From an uncultured Dehalococcoidia bacterium (GTDB lineage: Bacteria > Chloroflexota > Dehalococcoidia > GIF9 > UBA5629), in contig CALJTV010000017.1 in NCBI GenBank assembly GCA_937975645.1, positions 34,201-98,200 of the forward strand: a stretch of 64,000 bases of DNA. The letters are read 5' to 3'. The position numbers were made by a program, and so were the translations under genes. The notes below the pieces were generated by a model. That model did no database searches. It saw only the letters and a program-made list of their open reading frames with translations, and was not told the DNA's origin. The stretch's first letter is position 1. Every line of letters begins with the position of its first letter. Below are positions 28,443 to 39,321 of this stretch, piece by piece.

Positions 28443-29642
28443 ATGGCAAAGAAAGTTTTCGAGCGAACCAAACCACATGTCAATGTGGGTACAATTGGTC
28501 ATGTAGACCATGGGAAGACCACGTTGACTTCGGCGATTACGCTGGTGCTCTCTAAGTATGGTTCAACCCAGTTTCGCCCGTTTGATTCTATCGATAATGC
28601 CCCTGAGGAGAAGGCACGCGGCCTGACGATTGCCATTGCTCATATTGAATATGAGACTGAAAAGCGCCACTATGCTCACGTAGATTGCCCGGGGCATGCT
28701 GACTATATTAAGAACATGATTACTGGGGCAGCCCAGATGGACGGTGCAATATTGGTGGTCAGTGCCCCGGATGGACCTATGCCACAGACTAGAGAGCACA
28801 TCCTTTTAGCCCGCCAGGTCGAGGTCCCAAGCATGTTGGTGGCATTGAATAAGGTGGACGCTATGGAGGATGAGGAGTTACTTGAACTTGTTGAGCTTGA
28901 AGTCAGGGAACTTCTCTCGAAGTATGGTTTCCCGGGCGATAAAACTCCTGTGATCAGGGTGAGTGCGCTAAAGGCTCTGGAATGCGGTTGCGGCAAACGG
29001 GAATGTCAGTGGTGTGGCAAGATTTTGCAATTGATGGATGCTGTAGATGAATGGGTTCCTCTGCCTGTCAGGCCCAAGGATAAGCCGTTCCTAATGCCGA
29101 TCGAAGATGTGTTCGGAATAAAGGGGCGCGGCACAGTGGTCACTGGAAGGGTGGAGCGTGGGGTAGCAAAGGTAGGTGATGAAGTTGAAATTGTAGGTAT
29201 CAAAGAGACTCGCAAGACTGTGATAACTGGTTTGGAGATGTTCCACAAGACCCTAGAGACAGCAGAACCGGGTGATGCGGTTGGTTGTCTGCTTAGAGGG
29301 ATCGAGCGTGATGAGGTGGAGAGAGGGCAGGTTCTAGCTGCACCTGGCTCAATTACACCACATACACATTTTGAGTCTGAGGTATATGTGTTGACCAAGG
29401 AGGAAGGTGGGCGCCACACACCTTTCTTCAATGGTTATAAACCGCAGTTCTATATCAGGACTTTGGATGTGACCGGAACGATCGAATTACCCAAAGGCGT
29501 TGAGATGGTGATGCCCGGAGACAATGTGAAGATGACCGTTAAACTGATTTATCCAGTGGCTTTGGAAACTGGTTTGCGTTTCGCAATCAGAGAGGGCGGC
29601 AGAACGGTCGGAGCTGGGGTCATCAGCAAGATTTTAGAATAA
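28443..29642 (+). CDS. tuf: Translation elongation factor Tu
   Basis: 399 aa. GTPase motifs are [10 protein letters not shown] (near residue 19), [12 protein letters not shown] and SALKAL. AAGGAGG at 28429-28435 sets the start. EF-Tu brings aminoacyl-tRNA to the ribosome. The switch region reads [15 protein letters not shown] rather than the commoner ARGITI. A four-cysteine insertion ([13 protein letters not shown], about residues 180-193) sits at the end of the G domain; I associate this with Dehalococcoidia-type EF-Tu from memory. The gene is first in a translation and transcription-factor operon behind three tRNAs. Confidence 0.98.
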   Translation: MAKKVFERTKPHVNVGTIGHVDHGKTTLTSAITLVLSKYGSTQFRPFDSIDNAPEEKARGLTIAIAHIEYETEKRHYAHVDCPGHADYIKNMITGAAQMDGAILVVSAPDGPMPQTREHILLARQVEVPSMLVALNKVDAMEDEELLELVELEVRELLSKYGFPGDKTPVIRVSALKALECGCGKRECQWCGKILQLMDAVDEWVPLPVRPKDKPFLMPIEDVFGIKGRGTVVTGRVERGVAKVGDEVEIVGIKETRKTVITGLEMFHKTLETAEPGDAVGCLLRGIERDEVERGQVLAAPGSITPHTHFESEVYVLTKEEGGRHTPFFNGYKPQFYIRTLDVTGTIELPKGVEMVMPGDNVKMTVKLIYPVALETGLRFAIREGGRTVGAGVISKILE

Positions 29643-29645
29643 CCT

Positions 29646-29813
29646 ATGGCTAAGAAAGGTGAATCGCGTGGTATTATCCACCTGGCATGTACCCAGTGTC
29701 AGGAGAGAACTTATACCACCACTAAGAATAAGAAAAATGACCCGCAACGGTTGGAGCTAAGAAAGTATTGTCCTCGATGTCATACTCACACGCTCCACCG
29801 GGAGACTAGGTAG
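29646..29813 (+). CDS. rpmG: Ribosomal protein L33
   Basis: 55 aa, read directly from the sequence. It begins [18 protein letters not shown] and ends LHRETR. Two CxxC pairs (CTQC and CPRC) form the zinc-ribbon site of the zinc-binding L33 type. It starts 3 bases after tuf and ends 3 bases before secE, the standard tuf-rpmG-secE-nusG order. Confidence 0.95.
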   Translation: MAKKGESRGIIHLACTQCQERTYTTTKNKKNDPQRLELRKYCPRCHTHTLHRETR

Positions 29814-29816
29814 TCT

Positions 29817-30047
29817 TTGGTGAGAAAGCCCCAGCCTCAAACTCTTAGGCCCAAAAAGCGATCTAGGTTCGCATTTATCGGGGATATTATTGGTGAACTA
29901 CGGAAAGTTGTCTGGCCGTCGAGACGAGAGACATTGCGTCTGACGGTTATGGTAATTGGGCTTTGTGTTGCTGTAGGGTTGATTCTAGGTATGCTGGACT
30001 ATGGTTTTGCGGAACTGGTGACTCGAGTTTTCTTGGGTGGAGGCTAG
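29817..30047 (+). CDS. secE: Preprotein translocase subunit SecE
   Basis: 76 aa with one transmembrane helix. The conserved amphipathic segment IGELRKVVWPSRRETLRLT precedes a single hydrophobic span (VMVIGLCVAVGLILGML). SecE clamps SecY in the Sec channel. The start is TTG at 29817, or GTG at 29820 just behind it; AGG at 29808-29810 serves either. It sits between rpmG and nusG, as in most bacteria. Confidence 0.95.
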   Translation: MVRKPQPQTLRPKKRSRFAFIGDIIGELRKVVWPSRRETLRLTVMVIGLCVAVGLILGMLDYGFAELVTRVFLGGG

Positions 30048-30053
30048 TTTGGC

Positions 30054-30587
30054 ATGAAGAACGGTGATAGACAGTGGTATATAATACATACCTACTCTGG
30101 GTATGAGGAGCGCGTAAAAAGGGCTCTGGAGCAACGGATCAAGTTTATGGATGCAGAGGATAAGATTTTCCAAATCGTGATTCCTACCGAGGATGAAATA
30201 GAGGTTAAGGGAGGGCAGCGGCGGACGGTTACAAAAAGAGTATTTCCGGGTTATGTGCTAGTTCAAATGAAAATGGACGATGAGAGTTGGAGTGTGGTGC
30301 GCAACACACCAGGGGTGACTGGTTTTGTGGGTAGCGGTAGCAAGCCCACTCCACTCTCTGAAGCTGAGGTAGAATCTATTCTGAAGCAAATGAAGGAGGG
30401 AGTCCCTAGGATAAAGGTTGGCTTTCGGAAGGGGGATAGCGTACGCGTGGTAGATGGGCCCTTTACTGACTTTGTTGGTGTAGTTGACGAGATAAACGAG
30501 GCAAAGGGTAAGGTGAGGGTTTTATTGACCCTCTTTGGCCGCGAAACGTCTGTAGAGCTGGATTTCCTTCAAGTTCAACGATTATAA
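30054..30587 (+). CDS. nusG: Transcription termination/antitermination factor NusG
   Basis: 177 aa. The NGN domain has [20 protein letters not shown] and the core [24 protein letters not shown]. The C-terminal KOW domain contains [20 protein letters not shown] and [19 protein letters not shown]. NusG binds RNA polymerase and links it to Rho or the ribosome. GGAGG at 30039-30043 precedes the ATG. Confidence 0.97.
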   Translation: MKNGDRQWYIIHTYSGYEERVKRALEQRIKFMDAEDKIFQIVIPTEDEIEVKGGQRRTVTKRVFPGYVLVQMKMDDESWSVVRNTPGVTGFVGSGSKPTPLSEAEVESILKQMKEGVPRIKVGFRKGDSVRVVDGPFTDFVGVVDEINEAKGKVRVLLTLFGRETSVELDFLQVQRL

Positions 30588-30597
30588 GAGGTACAAA

Positions 30598-31020
30598 ATG
30601 CCTAAAAAAGTCAAAGCGGTTATCAAATTGCAGATTGAGGCTGGTAAGGCTACTCCTGCTCCGCCAGTCGGTCCTGCCCTCGGTCAGCATGGTGTCAATA
30701 TTATGGCTTTCTGTAAAGAGTACAATGAGAGGACCAAATCACAAGCTGGTTCTATAGTGCCTGTAGAAATCACCGTATATGAAGACAGGTCATTTAGCTT
30801 CGTTACCAAGACTCCGCCAGCCTCTGATTTGATTAAGAAAGCCTTGGGGTTAGAGAAAGGGAGTAGTGCCCCAGGTAGACAGAGTGCAGGCGCATTGCCA
30901 CGGTCGACGCTTTATGAAATTGCGAAGATCAAGATGAAAGACCTGAATGCGAGGGATGTTGAAGCAGCGGCAAAGATCATTGAGGGGACGGCACGTAGTA
31001 TGGGCATAAAGGTGGAATAA
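30598..31020 (+). CDS. rplK: Ribosomal protein L11
   Basis: 140 aa, standard length. Signatures are [20 protein letters not shown] and [14 protein letters not shown] at the N-terminus, then [12 protein letters not shown], and [21 protein letters not shown] in the RNA-binding C-terminal domain. L11 shapes the GTPase-associated centre of 23S rRNA. It lies 10 bases after nusG. Confidence 0.98.
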   Translation: MPKKVKAVIKLQIEAGKATPAPPVGPALGQHGVNIMAFCKEYNERTKSQAGSIVPVEITVYEDRSFSFVTKTPPASDLIKKALGLEKGSSAPGRQSAGALPRSTLYEIAKIKMKDLNARDVEAAAKIIEGTARSMGIKVE

Positions 31021-31023
31021 ATC

Positions 31024-31722
31024 ATGAACAGGGGTAAGAAATACCAGAGTGCTGTGAAGGTAGTAAGCCGGGCAACTGCCTACCCTCCTAATGAAGCTAT
31101 TGAACTGGCTAAAAGAGCTGCCTTCGCTAAATTCGATGAGACTGTAGAATTGCATTTGAGGATGGGTCTTGATCCTAGAAGTGCTGATCAGCAAGTGCGT
31201 GGCATTGCAATTCTGCCACACGGCTTGGGTAAGCAGATCAGAGTTTTGGTGTTTGCCCAAGGTGAGGCAGCTCGAATCGCTGAGAGTGCAGGTGCTGACT
31301 ACGTGGGCAGTGACGACCTTATAAAGAGGGTCGAGGATGGCTGGCTTGATTTCGATGTCGGTATCGCGACACCGGATATGATGGGCAAAGTCGGCAGACT
31401 GGGTAGAATATTAGGTCGGAGGGGCTTGATGCCCAATCCTAAATCTGGCACTGTGGTGCCGGCAGAGGACCTGCCGCGAGCTATTGCTGATGCGCGCAAA
31501 GGTAGAGTAGAATTCCGACTGGACAGGACAGGCATCATTCATGTGCCTATTGGCAAAATCAGTTTTGCCAGTTCTCAGCTTTTGGAAAATTTGACTGCGG
31601 TGATAGAGGCTGTGGTCAGGGCTAAACCAAGCGGGGCAAAAGGACAGTATATCAAGAGTGCTTTCCTTTCGACCACAATGGGTCCGGGGATCAGGCTTGA
31701 CTTGAGACCGATTTTGTCCTAA
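31024..31722 (+). CDS. rplA: Ribosomal protein L1
   Basis: 232 aa. The family signature spans MGKVGRLGRILGRRGLMPNP, KSGTV, followed by GRVEFRLDRTGIIHVPIGK. L1 forms the mobile stalk by the ribosomal E site and in many bacteria represses its own rplKA message. It begins 3 bases after rplK. Confidence 0.98.
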   Translation: MNRGKKYQSAVKVVSRATAYPPNEAIELAKRAAFAKFDETVELHLRMGLDPRSADQQVRGIAILPHGLGKQIRVLVFAQGEAARIAESAGADYVGSDDLIKRVEDGWLDFDVGIATPDMMGKVGRLGRILGRRGLMPNPKSGTVVPAEDLPRAIADARKGRVEFRLDRTGIIHVPIGKISFASSQLLENLTAVIEAVVRAKPSGAKGQYIKSAFLSTTMGPGIRLDLRPILS

Positions 31723-31765
31723 CCTTTAAGAATAAGGAACCCAATAACTGAATAGTCTAAACCAA

Positions 31766-31881
31766 GATTGTGCCTGTGACAGCAGGTGCTTAGAGGCTTA
31801 AATCTAGTGGGCCTGCCGAGGCTGTATAAGCAAGGTCTTTGACAGTTAGAGTCCTTGTCGCCGCAGGCACAAGGACTTTTT
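31766..31881 (+). promoter_or_regulatory. Ribosomal protein L10 leader (autoregulatory mRNA structure)
   Basis: The leader carries the L10-leader consensus (GTGACAGCAGGTGCTTAGAG and GGCCTGCCGAGG). The closing helix pairs GTGCCTG (31770-31776) with CAGGCAC (31864-31870). That closing strand overlaps the terminator hairpin at 31850-31877, so the two folds compete. Known function: excess L10-L12 complex binds the leader and lowers rplJL expression. Confidence 0.85.
31850..31881 (+). terminator. Attenuator terminator in the L10 leader
   Basis: AGTCCTTGT (31850-31858) pairs perfectly with ACAAGGACT (31869-31877), with a 10-base loop and a T tract at 31877-31881. It lies 21 bases before rplJ. Confidence 0.8.
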
Positions 31882-31901
31882 GAATTATACAGGGGTGTAA
31901 T

Positions 31902-32432
31902 ATGTCTAAGGAAAGAGAAAGAAAGAGTCAACTTATAGAAGAGCTGGCTGAGCGTTTGTGCCGCTGTTCTATAGCTATAGCTGTAGATTACAGGGGGGTG
32001 ACGGCAAGGGAGATAATGCAGCTTCGCCGTCAACTTTCAGACAGTGGTATCGAGTACCGAGTGGTGAAGAACACCTTAGCCAGGTTTGCTGCAGATAAGG
32101 CCGGAGTGCCGCAGCTGGGGTCGTTGCTTACAGGTCCTGTTGCTTTAGCCTTCTGTTTTGATGATGTAGTTAAGCCAGCACAGATCTTGCGGGAATATAT
32201 TCAGTCATCGGGTTCGACGCTGCAAATTAAAGGCGGAATATTACGCGGTAGGCTATTGCATGCTGGAGAGGTGGCCAGTTTGGCTACGTTACCACCACAG
32301 GAAGTCTTGCTTGCTAGACTAATTGGGCAATTGCAAGCGCCGCTGCAGGCTTTACATAATGTTTTTAGTGCACCGCTGAGGTCACTGGTCTGGGTGTTGA
32401 ATGCTAGAATTCAGCAGCTTGAGGCGGGTTAG
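31902..32432 (+). CDS. rplJ: Ribosomal protein L10
   Basis: 176 aa. It opens with KERERKSQLIEELAERL and contains AIAVDYRGVTAREIMQLRRQL, then YRVVKNTLARFAA and LLTGPVALAF, all typical of L10. The C-terminal helix anchors L7/L12 dimers to form the ribosomal stalk. Its expression should be controlled by the L10 leader upstream. Confidence 0.97.
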   Translation: MSKERERKSQLIEELAERLCRCSIAIAVDYRGVTAREIMQLRRQLSDSGIEYRVVKNTLARFAADKAGVPQLGSLLTGPVALAFCFDDVVKPAQILREYIQSSGSTLQIKGGILRGRLLHAGEVASLATLPPQEVLLARLIGQLQAPLQALHNVFSAPLRSLVWVLNARIQQLEAG

Positions 32433-32545
32433 TACATACATTCTTGGGAACGAGATAAATGATATGACCTAGTTGTTGCAGTGAGAAATCAGCTCCGGAG
32501 AGGAAGTGTCCGGGCTGTTGCAATCAAAAACGAGGAGTACAAACC

Positions 32546-32929
32546 ATGACCAAAGAAGAGATTATAGCAGCAGTAAAGAAAATGACGGTTTTGGAGCTGG
32601 CTGAGCTGATTAAAGCGTTGGAGGAGGAATTTGGGGTTACAGCAGCACCTGTGGCGGTAGCCGCAGCGCCTGCAGCTGCTGGCGCACCAGCCGCGGCTGC
32701 ACCAGCTGAAGAGGAAAAGACTGAGTTCACCGTTATCCTTAAGGAGGTGGGTGAGAACAAGATCAACGTAATTAAAGCTGTCCGAGAGGTCACCACTCTG
32801 GGGCTGAAAGAAGCAAAAGAGCTTGTTGAGAGCGCTCCAAAGCCGGTCAGAGAAGGTGTGGGTAAAGAGGAGGCGGCTGCCATAAAGAAGAAACTAGAAG
32901 AGGCTGGAGCTAAAGTCGAGGTCAAGTAA
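32546..32929 (+). CDS. rplL: Ribosomal protein L7/L12
   Basis: 127 aa. The N-terminal dimer domain ([20 protein letters not shown]) joins through an Ala-Pro-rich hinge (about residues 33-55) to the C-terminal factor-binding domain, with [20 protein letters not shown] and [15 protein letters not shown]12 recruits EF-Tu, EF-G and other GTPases. It follows rplJ after 113 bases. No clear terminator was seen after it. Confidence 0.98.
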   Translation: MTKEEIIAAVKKMTVLELAELIKALEEEFGVTAAPVAVAAAPAAAGAPAAAAPAEEEKTEFTVILKEVGENKINVIKAVREVTTLGLKEAKELVESAPKPVREGVGKEEAAAIKKKLEEAGAKVEVK

Positions 32930-33119
32930 GCAAAGGCGGTTGAGACTTTTCTAGGTAACAAGCAGGTAAAATTTGTGAGGGTGCAGTTTTTTGCGACGCC
33001 GATCCTACCGTCCATGCTAGTTTACTGGCATTTTCGTCTTTGGTTTGCAGCTTTTAGCTGTACAGTGTTAACATTGAGCGGGTGATTTTTACACCCGTGC
33101 TTGGCGGCAGGAGGTGTGT

Positions 33120-33392
33120 ATGTCCGATAACGGGTTTTATGAAGTGCGTGCCAAAGTCGTCTCTCAGAAAGGGCATTGTGCTGCCGGTCATAGATTGGGT
33201 GATGAGTTCACAATCGGAGAGACAACCCCAAAAGGCGTGTGTTGTTGGGCGTTCTACGCACTTTTCCCCTTTGTGTCTGTGTTGCAGCTGGGAGGAGGTT
33301 TTCCCTGGGAAGCGAAAGCGAATGAGACGACTGTTGCTTGCCCTGACCCGACTAATCCAGTTGTCTTTGAGTTAAAGCGGGTCGAAAAATAG
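33120..33392 (+). CDS. TIGR04076-family small protein
   Basis: 90 aa from the ATG at 33120, set by AGGAGG at 33109-33114; an in-frame GTG at 33114 overlaps that site. Family features are YEVRAKVVSQKGHCAAGHRL, GDEF, CCWAFYALFPFV, LGGGFPWE and a C-terminal CPDPTNPVVFEL. The conserved Cys and His residues suggest metal or redox chemistry, but the function is not known. A 6-bp hairpin (CGGGTG/CACCCG, 33079-33097) stands just upstream. Confidence 0.8.
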   Translation: MSDNGFYEVRAKVVSQKGHCAAGHRLGDEFTIGETTPKGVCCWAFYALFPFVSVLQLGGGFPWEAKANETTVACPDPTNPVVFELKRVEK

Positions 33393-33415
33393 TCATTTGA
33401 TTTTGGGGATGGGAA

Positions 33416-34855
33416 ATGATAGGTGCCGGCGAGCTGGCTTTTCTTGATGGTACTGCTCAGGCGGAACTGGTAAGGCGGAGAGAGGTTACACCGCTGGAGC
33501 TTGTGGATGCGGCAATCGCTAGAATCGAGCGACTGAACCCGTTGCTTAATGCTGTGATTACGCCTATGTATGAGCAGGCACGCACAGCAGCTTCAGGTAA
33601 GTTGCCAAAAGGACCTTTCGCAGGAGTACCATTTCTTCTCAAAGACCTTCTTGCGTCTTACAAAGGGGTTCGCATGACTCTTGGCAGTGCTTTTCTTGGC
33701 GACTTTGTGCCTGCCCACGATAGCGAGCTGGTGACTAGATTGAAGGGTGCTGGCTTGATCATCTTGGGGAAGACCAATACGCCAGAACTTGGGCTATTGC
33801 CCACGACCGAACCAAAGATTTTTGGCGCGTGTCATAACCCTTGGGATTTGGCTAGGACGCCGGGTGGGTCAAGTGGTGGTTCGGCGGCTGCTGTTGCCTC
33901 CGGAATGGTGCCTATGGCTCATGGCAATGACGGTGGCGGTTCAATCAGAATCCCAGCATCGTGCTGCGGGGTTTTTGGTTTAAAGCCGACCCGTGCTAGA
34001 AATCCCCTGGGGCCTGATTTTGGTGACATTATGGGTGGACTGGTCGTGGAGCACGGTCTGACCCGCACTGTGCGCGATAGTGCCGCTCTGCTCGATGTTA
34101 CCAGTGGTCCTAGTCCTGGTGACCCTTACTGGGCGCCACCCAAGAAGCGCCCCTTTTTAAAGGAGGTGGGCGCACCACCAGGGAGGCTACGAATTGCCTT
34201 CACTGTTCAGGCTGCCACTGGCGTACCAGTTCATACTGACTGTATTTTGGCAGTACAGGATGCGGCGAAGCTATGTGCTGACCTTGGTCATGAATTGACC
34301 GAGGTGTCACCAATGACTGACAGCATCGAACTGGTGAACCAGGCTTTTATGACAGTCTGGGCTGCAGGCTGTGCTTCGACCATTGACGCTGCCGCTCTGG
34401 CAACAGGAAAGAAACCAACGCCAGAACAGTTTGAGCCAGCAACCTGGGCTATTTACGAAATGGGACGGCGCCGAACTGCGTCAGAGTATCTTATCGCAGT
34501 AACGGTTTTGCAGAGATTTTCCCGGGACGTGGCAAAGTTTTTTGCCGATTACAACGTTTGGCTCACGCCAACTCTAGCTCAGCCGCCGTTACCTCTTGGT
34601 TCTTTTGACTCGCCCCCGAGTGACCCTCTTTATGCCCAGCGCCGGGCTGCTGAATTTGTCCCGTTTACACCTGTCTGCAATATCACTGGACAGCCGGCTA
34701 TGTCTGTGCCGCTGTTTTGGAATTCCGCTGGTCTTCCTATCGGGGTTCATTTTATAGGGCGCTTTGGTGACGAGGCGACTCTTTTTCGTCTTGCTGCACA
34801 GCTTGAAGAGGCACGCCCCTGGGCAGCCCGAAGGCCACCGGTAACAACACCTTAG
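33416..34855 (+). CDS. Amidase-signature family hydrolase
   Basis: 479 aa. The catalytic lysine lies in [12 protein letters not shown] (about residue 76). The Ser-Ser pair is in the glycine/serine-rich [15 protein letters not shown] and [16 protein letters not shown], which completes the Ser-cisSer-Lys triad. Amidase-signature enzymes hydrolyse amides such as indoleacetamide or nylon oligomers; GatA is a relative. No gatC or gatB is adjacent, and the C-terminal half ([30 protein letters not shown]) is closer to stand-alone amidases. Substrate unknown. Confidence 0.87.
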   Translation: MIGAGELAFLDGTAQAELVRRREVTPLELVDAAIARIERLNPLLNAVITPMYEQARTAASGKLPKGPFAGVPFLLKDLLASYKGVRMTLGSAFLGDFVPAHDSELVTRLKGAGLIILGKTNTPELGLLPTTEPKIFGACHNPWDLARTPGGSSGGSAAAVASGMVPMAHGNDGGGSIRIPASCCGVFGLKPTRARNPLGPDFGDIMGGLVVEHGLTRTVRDSAALLDVTSGPSPGDPYWAPPKKRPFLKEVGAPPGRLRIAFTVQAATGVPVHTDCILAVQDAAKLCADLGHELTEVSPMTDSIELVNQAFMTVWAAGCASTIDAAALATGKKPTPEQFEPATWAIYEMGRRRTASEYLIAVTVLQRFSRDVAKFFADYNVWLTPTLAQPPLPLGSFDSPPSDPLYAQRRAAEFVPFTPVCNITGQPAMSVPLFWNSAGLPIGVHFIGRFGDEATLFRLAAQLEEARPWAARRPPVTTP

Positions 34856-34987
34856 TGGTTTCTAGGTCAACTTCGACTATACCATCTGTCTGGGATCTGC
34901 TATGTTCGGCGGGTATGGTGGCCTAGTTTCTGGTTGGGCATTAATTTGCTAGAATTAGCTTGTTTTTTCCTATAGAAGAATAGAAGA

Positions 34988-35386
34988 ATGGCAATGCGAA
35001 GATTTACAGGTGGCTTGTTGTTCTTTTCGGGTCTGATGGGCTTGGTGCTGGTGCTGGTTTTCTGGCTTCCAAATAGTATTAATTTGAGCATCGTAATTTC
35101 TGTCTGCTTGCTGTGCTTTGGGTGCGTCTGGGGTGGTGGTAAACTCCTGCAGCAGCCAATAGTACGGAGGAGGGCGGTTACAGACGGTTCTGTGGCTCAG
35201 CCGTCCGAACTGGGGCAGCTTACGACCGTCTGTCCAAGATGCGGTTGGCTGATTGGTTCAGGACAACGCTTTTGTGGGGGGTGTGGGATGGTTGTAGGAC
35301 CAGTCTGCGCACAATGTGGTGCCCTTGTTGTCCCTGGTTTTAGATTTTGCACCAACTGTGGCAATAGACTGGCGGAAAACGGGTGA
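34988..35386 (+). CDS. Small membrane protein with double zinc ribbon
   Basis: 132 aa. Two N-terminal hydrophobic helices (about residues 8-27 and 32-50) are followed by a basic linker and two zinc ribbons: CPRCGWLIGSGQRFCGGCG and CAQCGALVVPGFRFCTNCG. The ribbons should face the cytosol. The function is unknown. It ends 18 bases before the deacetylase gene, so co-transcription is possible. Confidence 0.7.
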   Translation: MAMRRFTGGLLFFSGLMGLVLVLVFWLPNSINLSIVISVCLLCFGCVWGGGKLLQQPIVRRRAVTDGSVAQPSELGQLTTVCPRCGWLIGSGQRFCGGCGMVVGPVCAQCGALVVPGFRFCTNCGNRLAENG

Positions 35387-35404
35387 GCCCGATGGGGTCA
35401 ACAA

Positions 35405-36514
35405 ATGTCTATTGCAATTTTGTGGCGGGAAGAACTGAAAGAGTACGATTTTGGTCCGGGGCACCCTTTCCGTGGTGCGCGGTATGATATATTTCTAAGG
35501 TTCTTGCGGGAGCACGTCCCTGAGGACGATAACTATTGCATCGGAGAGGCAGCCCCAGCCACAGAGGAAGACCTGCTACTCATTTGTGCGAAAGATTATG
35601 TCGATTTCACTCGGGAGTATTTTAAGGCTGCCAATCTGGGGTTAGCTTATCCGGGGCAATTTTCTCGGTACCACAGTTTGGATAATATGCCAGTGGGGAA
35701 GCCAGGAAGACTTGAGGAGGCTGCGAGGCTGGTGGTAGGTCAGGCTAAACTGGCGTGCGACTTAGTCCAGCAGGGCAAGTTTGCAAAGGTGGTCTCCATA
35801 GGTGGCGGTTTACACCATGCAAAACCTAACTACGGTGAGGGGTTTTGCCTTTATAATGACGTTGCCTTTTGCGGTCGCTATCTGATGGAGAGATACGGGC
35901 TGGAGAGAATCGTCATTCTGGACACCGATGCACACGGTGGCAACGGTACCATGGAGTATTTCTACGAGGAACCGCGTGTCCTGTTCATTGACTTACACCA
36001 GGATCCAAGGACACTTTATCCCGGGACGGGCTTCACTCATCAAATAGGTAGTGGGGCAGGCAAAGGCTTTACGGTCAACATACCCTTGCCAGTAGGTGCA
36101 GGCTATGAATCGTATAAGCTTGTTTTCGAGTCCGTGGTGGAGCCACTGGTTAAAGAGTTCCAACCTCAGGTAATTCTCCGTAACGGCGGTTCTGACCCCC
36201 ACTTTGGCGACCAGCTGACTGAACTGGGGCTGTCAGTTGAGGGCTTCAGGATGATAGGTGAGAAGGTGAGGGAGATAGCATCAGTGGTGTGCGATGGCAG
36301 GGTGATCGACTTAATCGCTTCTGGGTACAATGAAAGGGTATTGCCCTACGCCTGGCTGGCATTGATCAGCGGACTTGCTGGATGGAAATTGCCTGTGGGG
36401 GAGCCGGAGCCTGTGTCCCGGCATTTCCCCGCGGATGTTGTGTTTACACAGACTCAAAAAGTAATAGAAGAGGTTAAGGATAATTTGAAACAGTTCTGGA
36501 CTTGTCTGCGGTAG
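35405..36514 (+). CDS. Histone-deacetylase-family (AcuC/APAH-like) hydrolase
   Basis: 369 aa. The arginase/deacetylase fold is clear: GGGLHHAKPNYGEGFCLYND holds the catalytic His-His pair, ILDTDAHGGNGTMEYFYE the zinc-binding Asp-x-His, and FIDLHQDPRTLYPGTG the following strand. The second zinc Asp is probably in NGGSDPHFGDQL. Bacterial members deacetylate acetyl-lysine proteins (AcuC regulates acetyl-CoA synthetase), acetylpolyamines or other amides. The substrate cannot be assigned here. Confidence 0.88.
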   Translation: MSIAILWREELKEYDFGPGHPFRGARYDIFLRFLREHVPEDDNYCIGEAAPATEEDLLLICAKDYVDFTREYFKAANLGLAYPGQFSRYHSLDNMPVGKPGRLEEAARLVVGQAKLACDLVQQGKFAKVVSIGGGLHHAKPNYGEGFCLYNDVAFCGRYLMERYGLERIVILDTDAHGGNGTMEYFYEEPRVLFIDLHQDPRTLYPGTGFTHQIGSGAGKGFTVNIPLPVGAGYESYKLVFESVVEPLVKEFQPQVILRNGGSDPHFGDQLTELGLSVEGFRMIGEKVREIASVVCDGRVIDLIASGYNERVLPYAWLALISGLAGWKLPVGEPEPVSRHFPADVVFTQTQKVIEEVKDNLKQFWTCLR

Positions 36515-36563
36515 AGCCCGGAATTCCTGGGAACTAGGGTAAAGTGCTTTCAGGAGACTGTCT

Positions 36564-36899
36564 ATGAATGTCAAATTATTGGCTCTTTATTTCGTCGTCG
36601 GCGGAATCATTGTAGCTACTGTGACCTATTTTGGTAGCCACGGAAAAGGATTGCTTGCCGCGTTTGTAGCCTTCTTTCCTAGCGTTACTGTGGTGACATT
36701 GGTGGGTATATACCTCACCGGTGGTGCTGGTGCTACAGTGTCCTATTTCCGTGGCATGTTGTTACTGCTTCCGGCGTGGGCACTTTATGCCCTGGCTATG
36801 ATATTCATGTTACCTCGGTGGGGGCTTGTGCCATCAGTACTTGCCGGCGTATTTCTGTACATAACTGCAGCCTGGGTGACTATGAGGCTGGCCGGATAG
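36564..36899 (+). CDS. Small four-helix membrane protein (DUF3147/GlpM-like)
   Basis: 111 aa, nearly all hydrophobic, with four predicted transmembrane segments and glycine-rich turns. AGGAG stands before the ATG. The layout resembles GlpM/DUF3147 membrane proteins, but I recognise no diagnostic motif. It is followed after 23 bases by the DUF169 gene. Confidence 0.65.
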   Translation: MNVKLLALYFVVGGIIVATVTYFGSHGKGLLAAFVAFFPSVTVVTLVGIYLTGGAGATVSYFRGMLLLLPAWALYALAMIFMLPRWGLVPSVLAGVFLYITAAWVTMRLAG

Positions 36900-36922
36900 T
36901 AACTGTCCAAAGGAGAGGGAAG

Positions 36923-37639
36923 ATGGAATGGAAGAATTATGCTGAAGAAATTAAGACTGTTCTTGGGATGGTGGGCAGCCCGATAGCCATCACTTACTCG
37001 ATGGAACCACCTACTGTAGCGGCCGGTGGGAGGCATCGTGTGTGTGAGGCTTTTTTGAAGGCACGGGGTGGGGAAACTATTGACCTGACGGCAAGAAGTT
37101 CGTCTTGCAGAGGAGGCTCCTGGCATCTAGGACTGACTGAGAGGCCACAAGGGGAGGGTGACAAGGCGCTGAAGGAGTTTTTGGTGAAAGGAGAAAAACT
37201 ATTCTGTTCAATAGCGGTCTTCCATCGGGCACAGTACCTGTGTTCTGCACCGCCGCTGGGACTTGCTGAGCATGTGGTCCTCTCCCCGATGGAAAAAGCC
37301 GAGTTTGAACCTGACATTGTGCTTTTCATCTGTAATCCTTTGCAAGCATGCCGGCTGGTCACTCTGGACACATATACTACAGGCATACCGCCGAAGCTGG
37401 AGATGTGTGGCGCGACCTGCCATCAGGCTGTGGCTTACCCCGTGGTCACTGGCGAACTCAATGTCAGCCTTATGGACTATACCAGTCGGCGGCTGCAGGG
37501 GTACAAGGATGAAGACTTGCTGGTATCAATCCCTTATCACCGTTTCCTCGGTATAATGCGGAACCTCGACCGGTGCACTGCAGGGCGTGCCAAGTTTGAG
37601 GTGCCGGAGTCATTTCGCAAGCTCGGCGGACGTGAATAA
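36923..37639 (+). CDS. DUF169-family protein
   Basis: 238 aa from the ATG at 36923, set by AGGAGAGG at 36911-36918. The open frame extends further upstream, but that part overlaps the previous gene. Typical DUF169 features are an early VGSPIAITYS, a cysteine-rich first half (RVCEAF, SSSCRGGSWHLG), and CGATCHQAVAYPVVTGELNVS followed by YTSRRLQGYKDEDLLVSIPY. The family is common in anaerobes and methanogens. Its conserved cysteines suggest a metal or redox cofactor, but no activity is established to my knowledge. Confidence 0.85.
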   Translation: MEWKNYAEEIKTVLGMVGSPIAITYSMEPPTVAAGGRHRVCEAFLKARGGETIDLTARSSSCRGGSWHLGLTERPQGEGDKALKEFLVKGEKLFCSIAVFHRAQYLCSAPPLGLAEHVVLSPMEKAEFEPDIVLFICNPLQACRLVTLDTYTTGIPPKLEMCGATCHQAVAYPVVTGELNVSLMDYTSRRLQGYKDEDLLVSIPYHRFLGIMRNLDRCTAGRAKFEVPESFRKLGGRE

Positions 37640-37712
37640 CCCCTAGAAATTTAGCGTCTGGTGCCAGCAATCTTGTTATCGGGCTACGACAGAGCAATTA
37701 CAAATTTTTGCG

Positions 37713-39233
<1,521 letters not shown>

Positions 39234-39321
39234 TCTTTTAGAGCCCTTTTCGGAGCCAGTCTTAGCTCATTTCGTACTGTCTTCTTTACGGCTTATGGTT
39301 GCTCTTTTTGGCGGAGCTTCT

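Noticed and set aside
32524..33015. 163-codon minus-strand frame over rplL
   Set aside because: It is an antisense shadow produced by the Ala-Pro-rich rplL sequence.
33079..33097. CGGGTG/CACCCG hairpin read as a terminator for rplL
   Set aside because: It lacks a trailing T tract and lies 150 bases after rplL, next to the following gene.
36776..36922. In-frame upstream part of the DUF169 frame
   Set aside because: It overlaps the preceding membrane-protein gene, and AGGAGAGG fixes the start at 36923.
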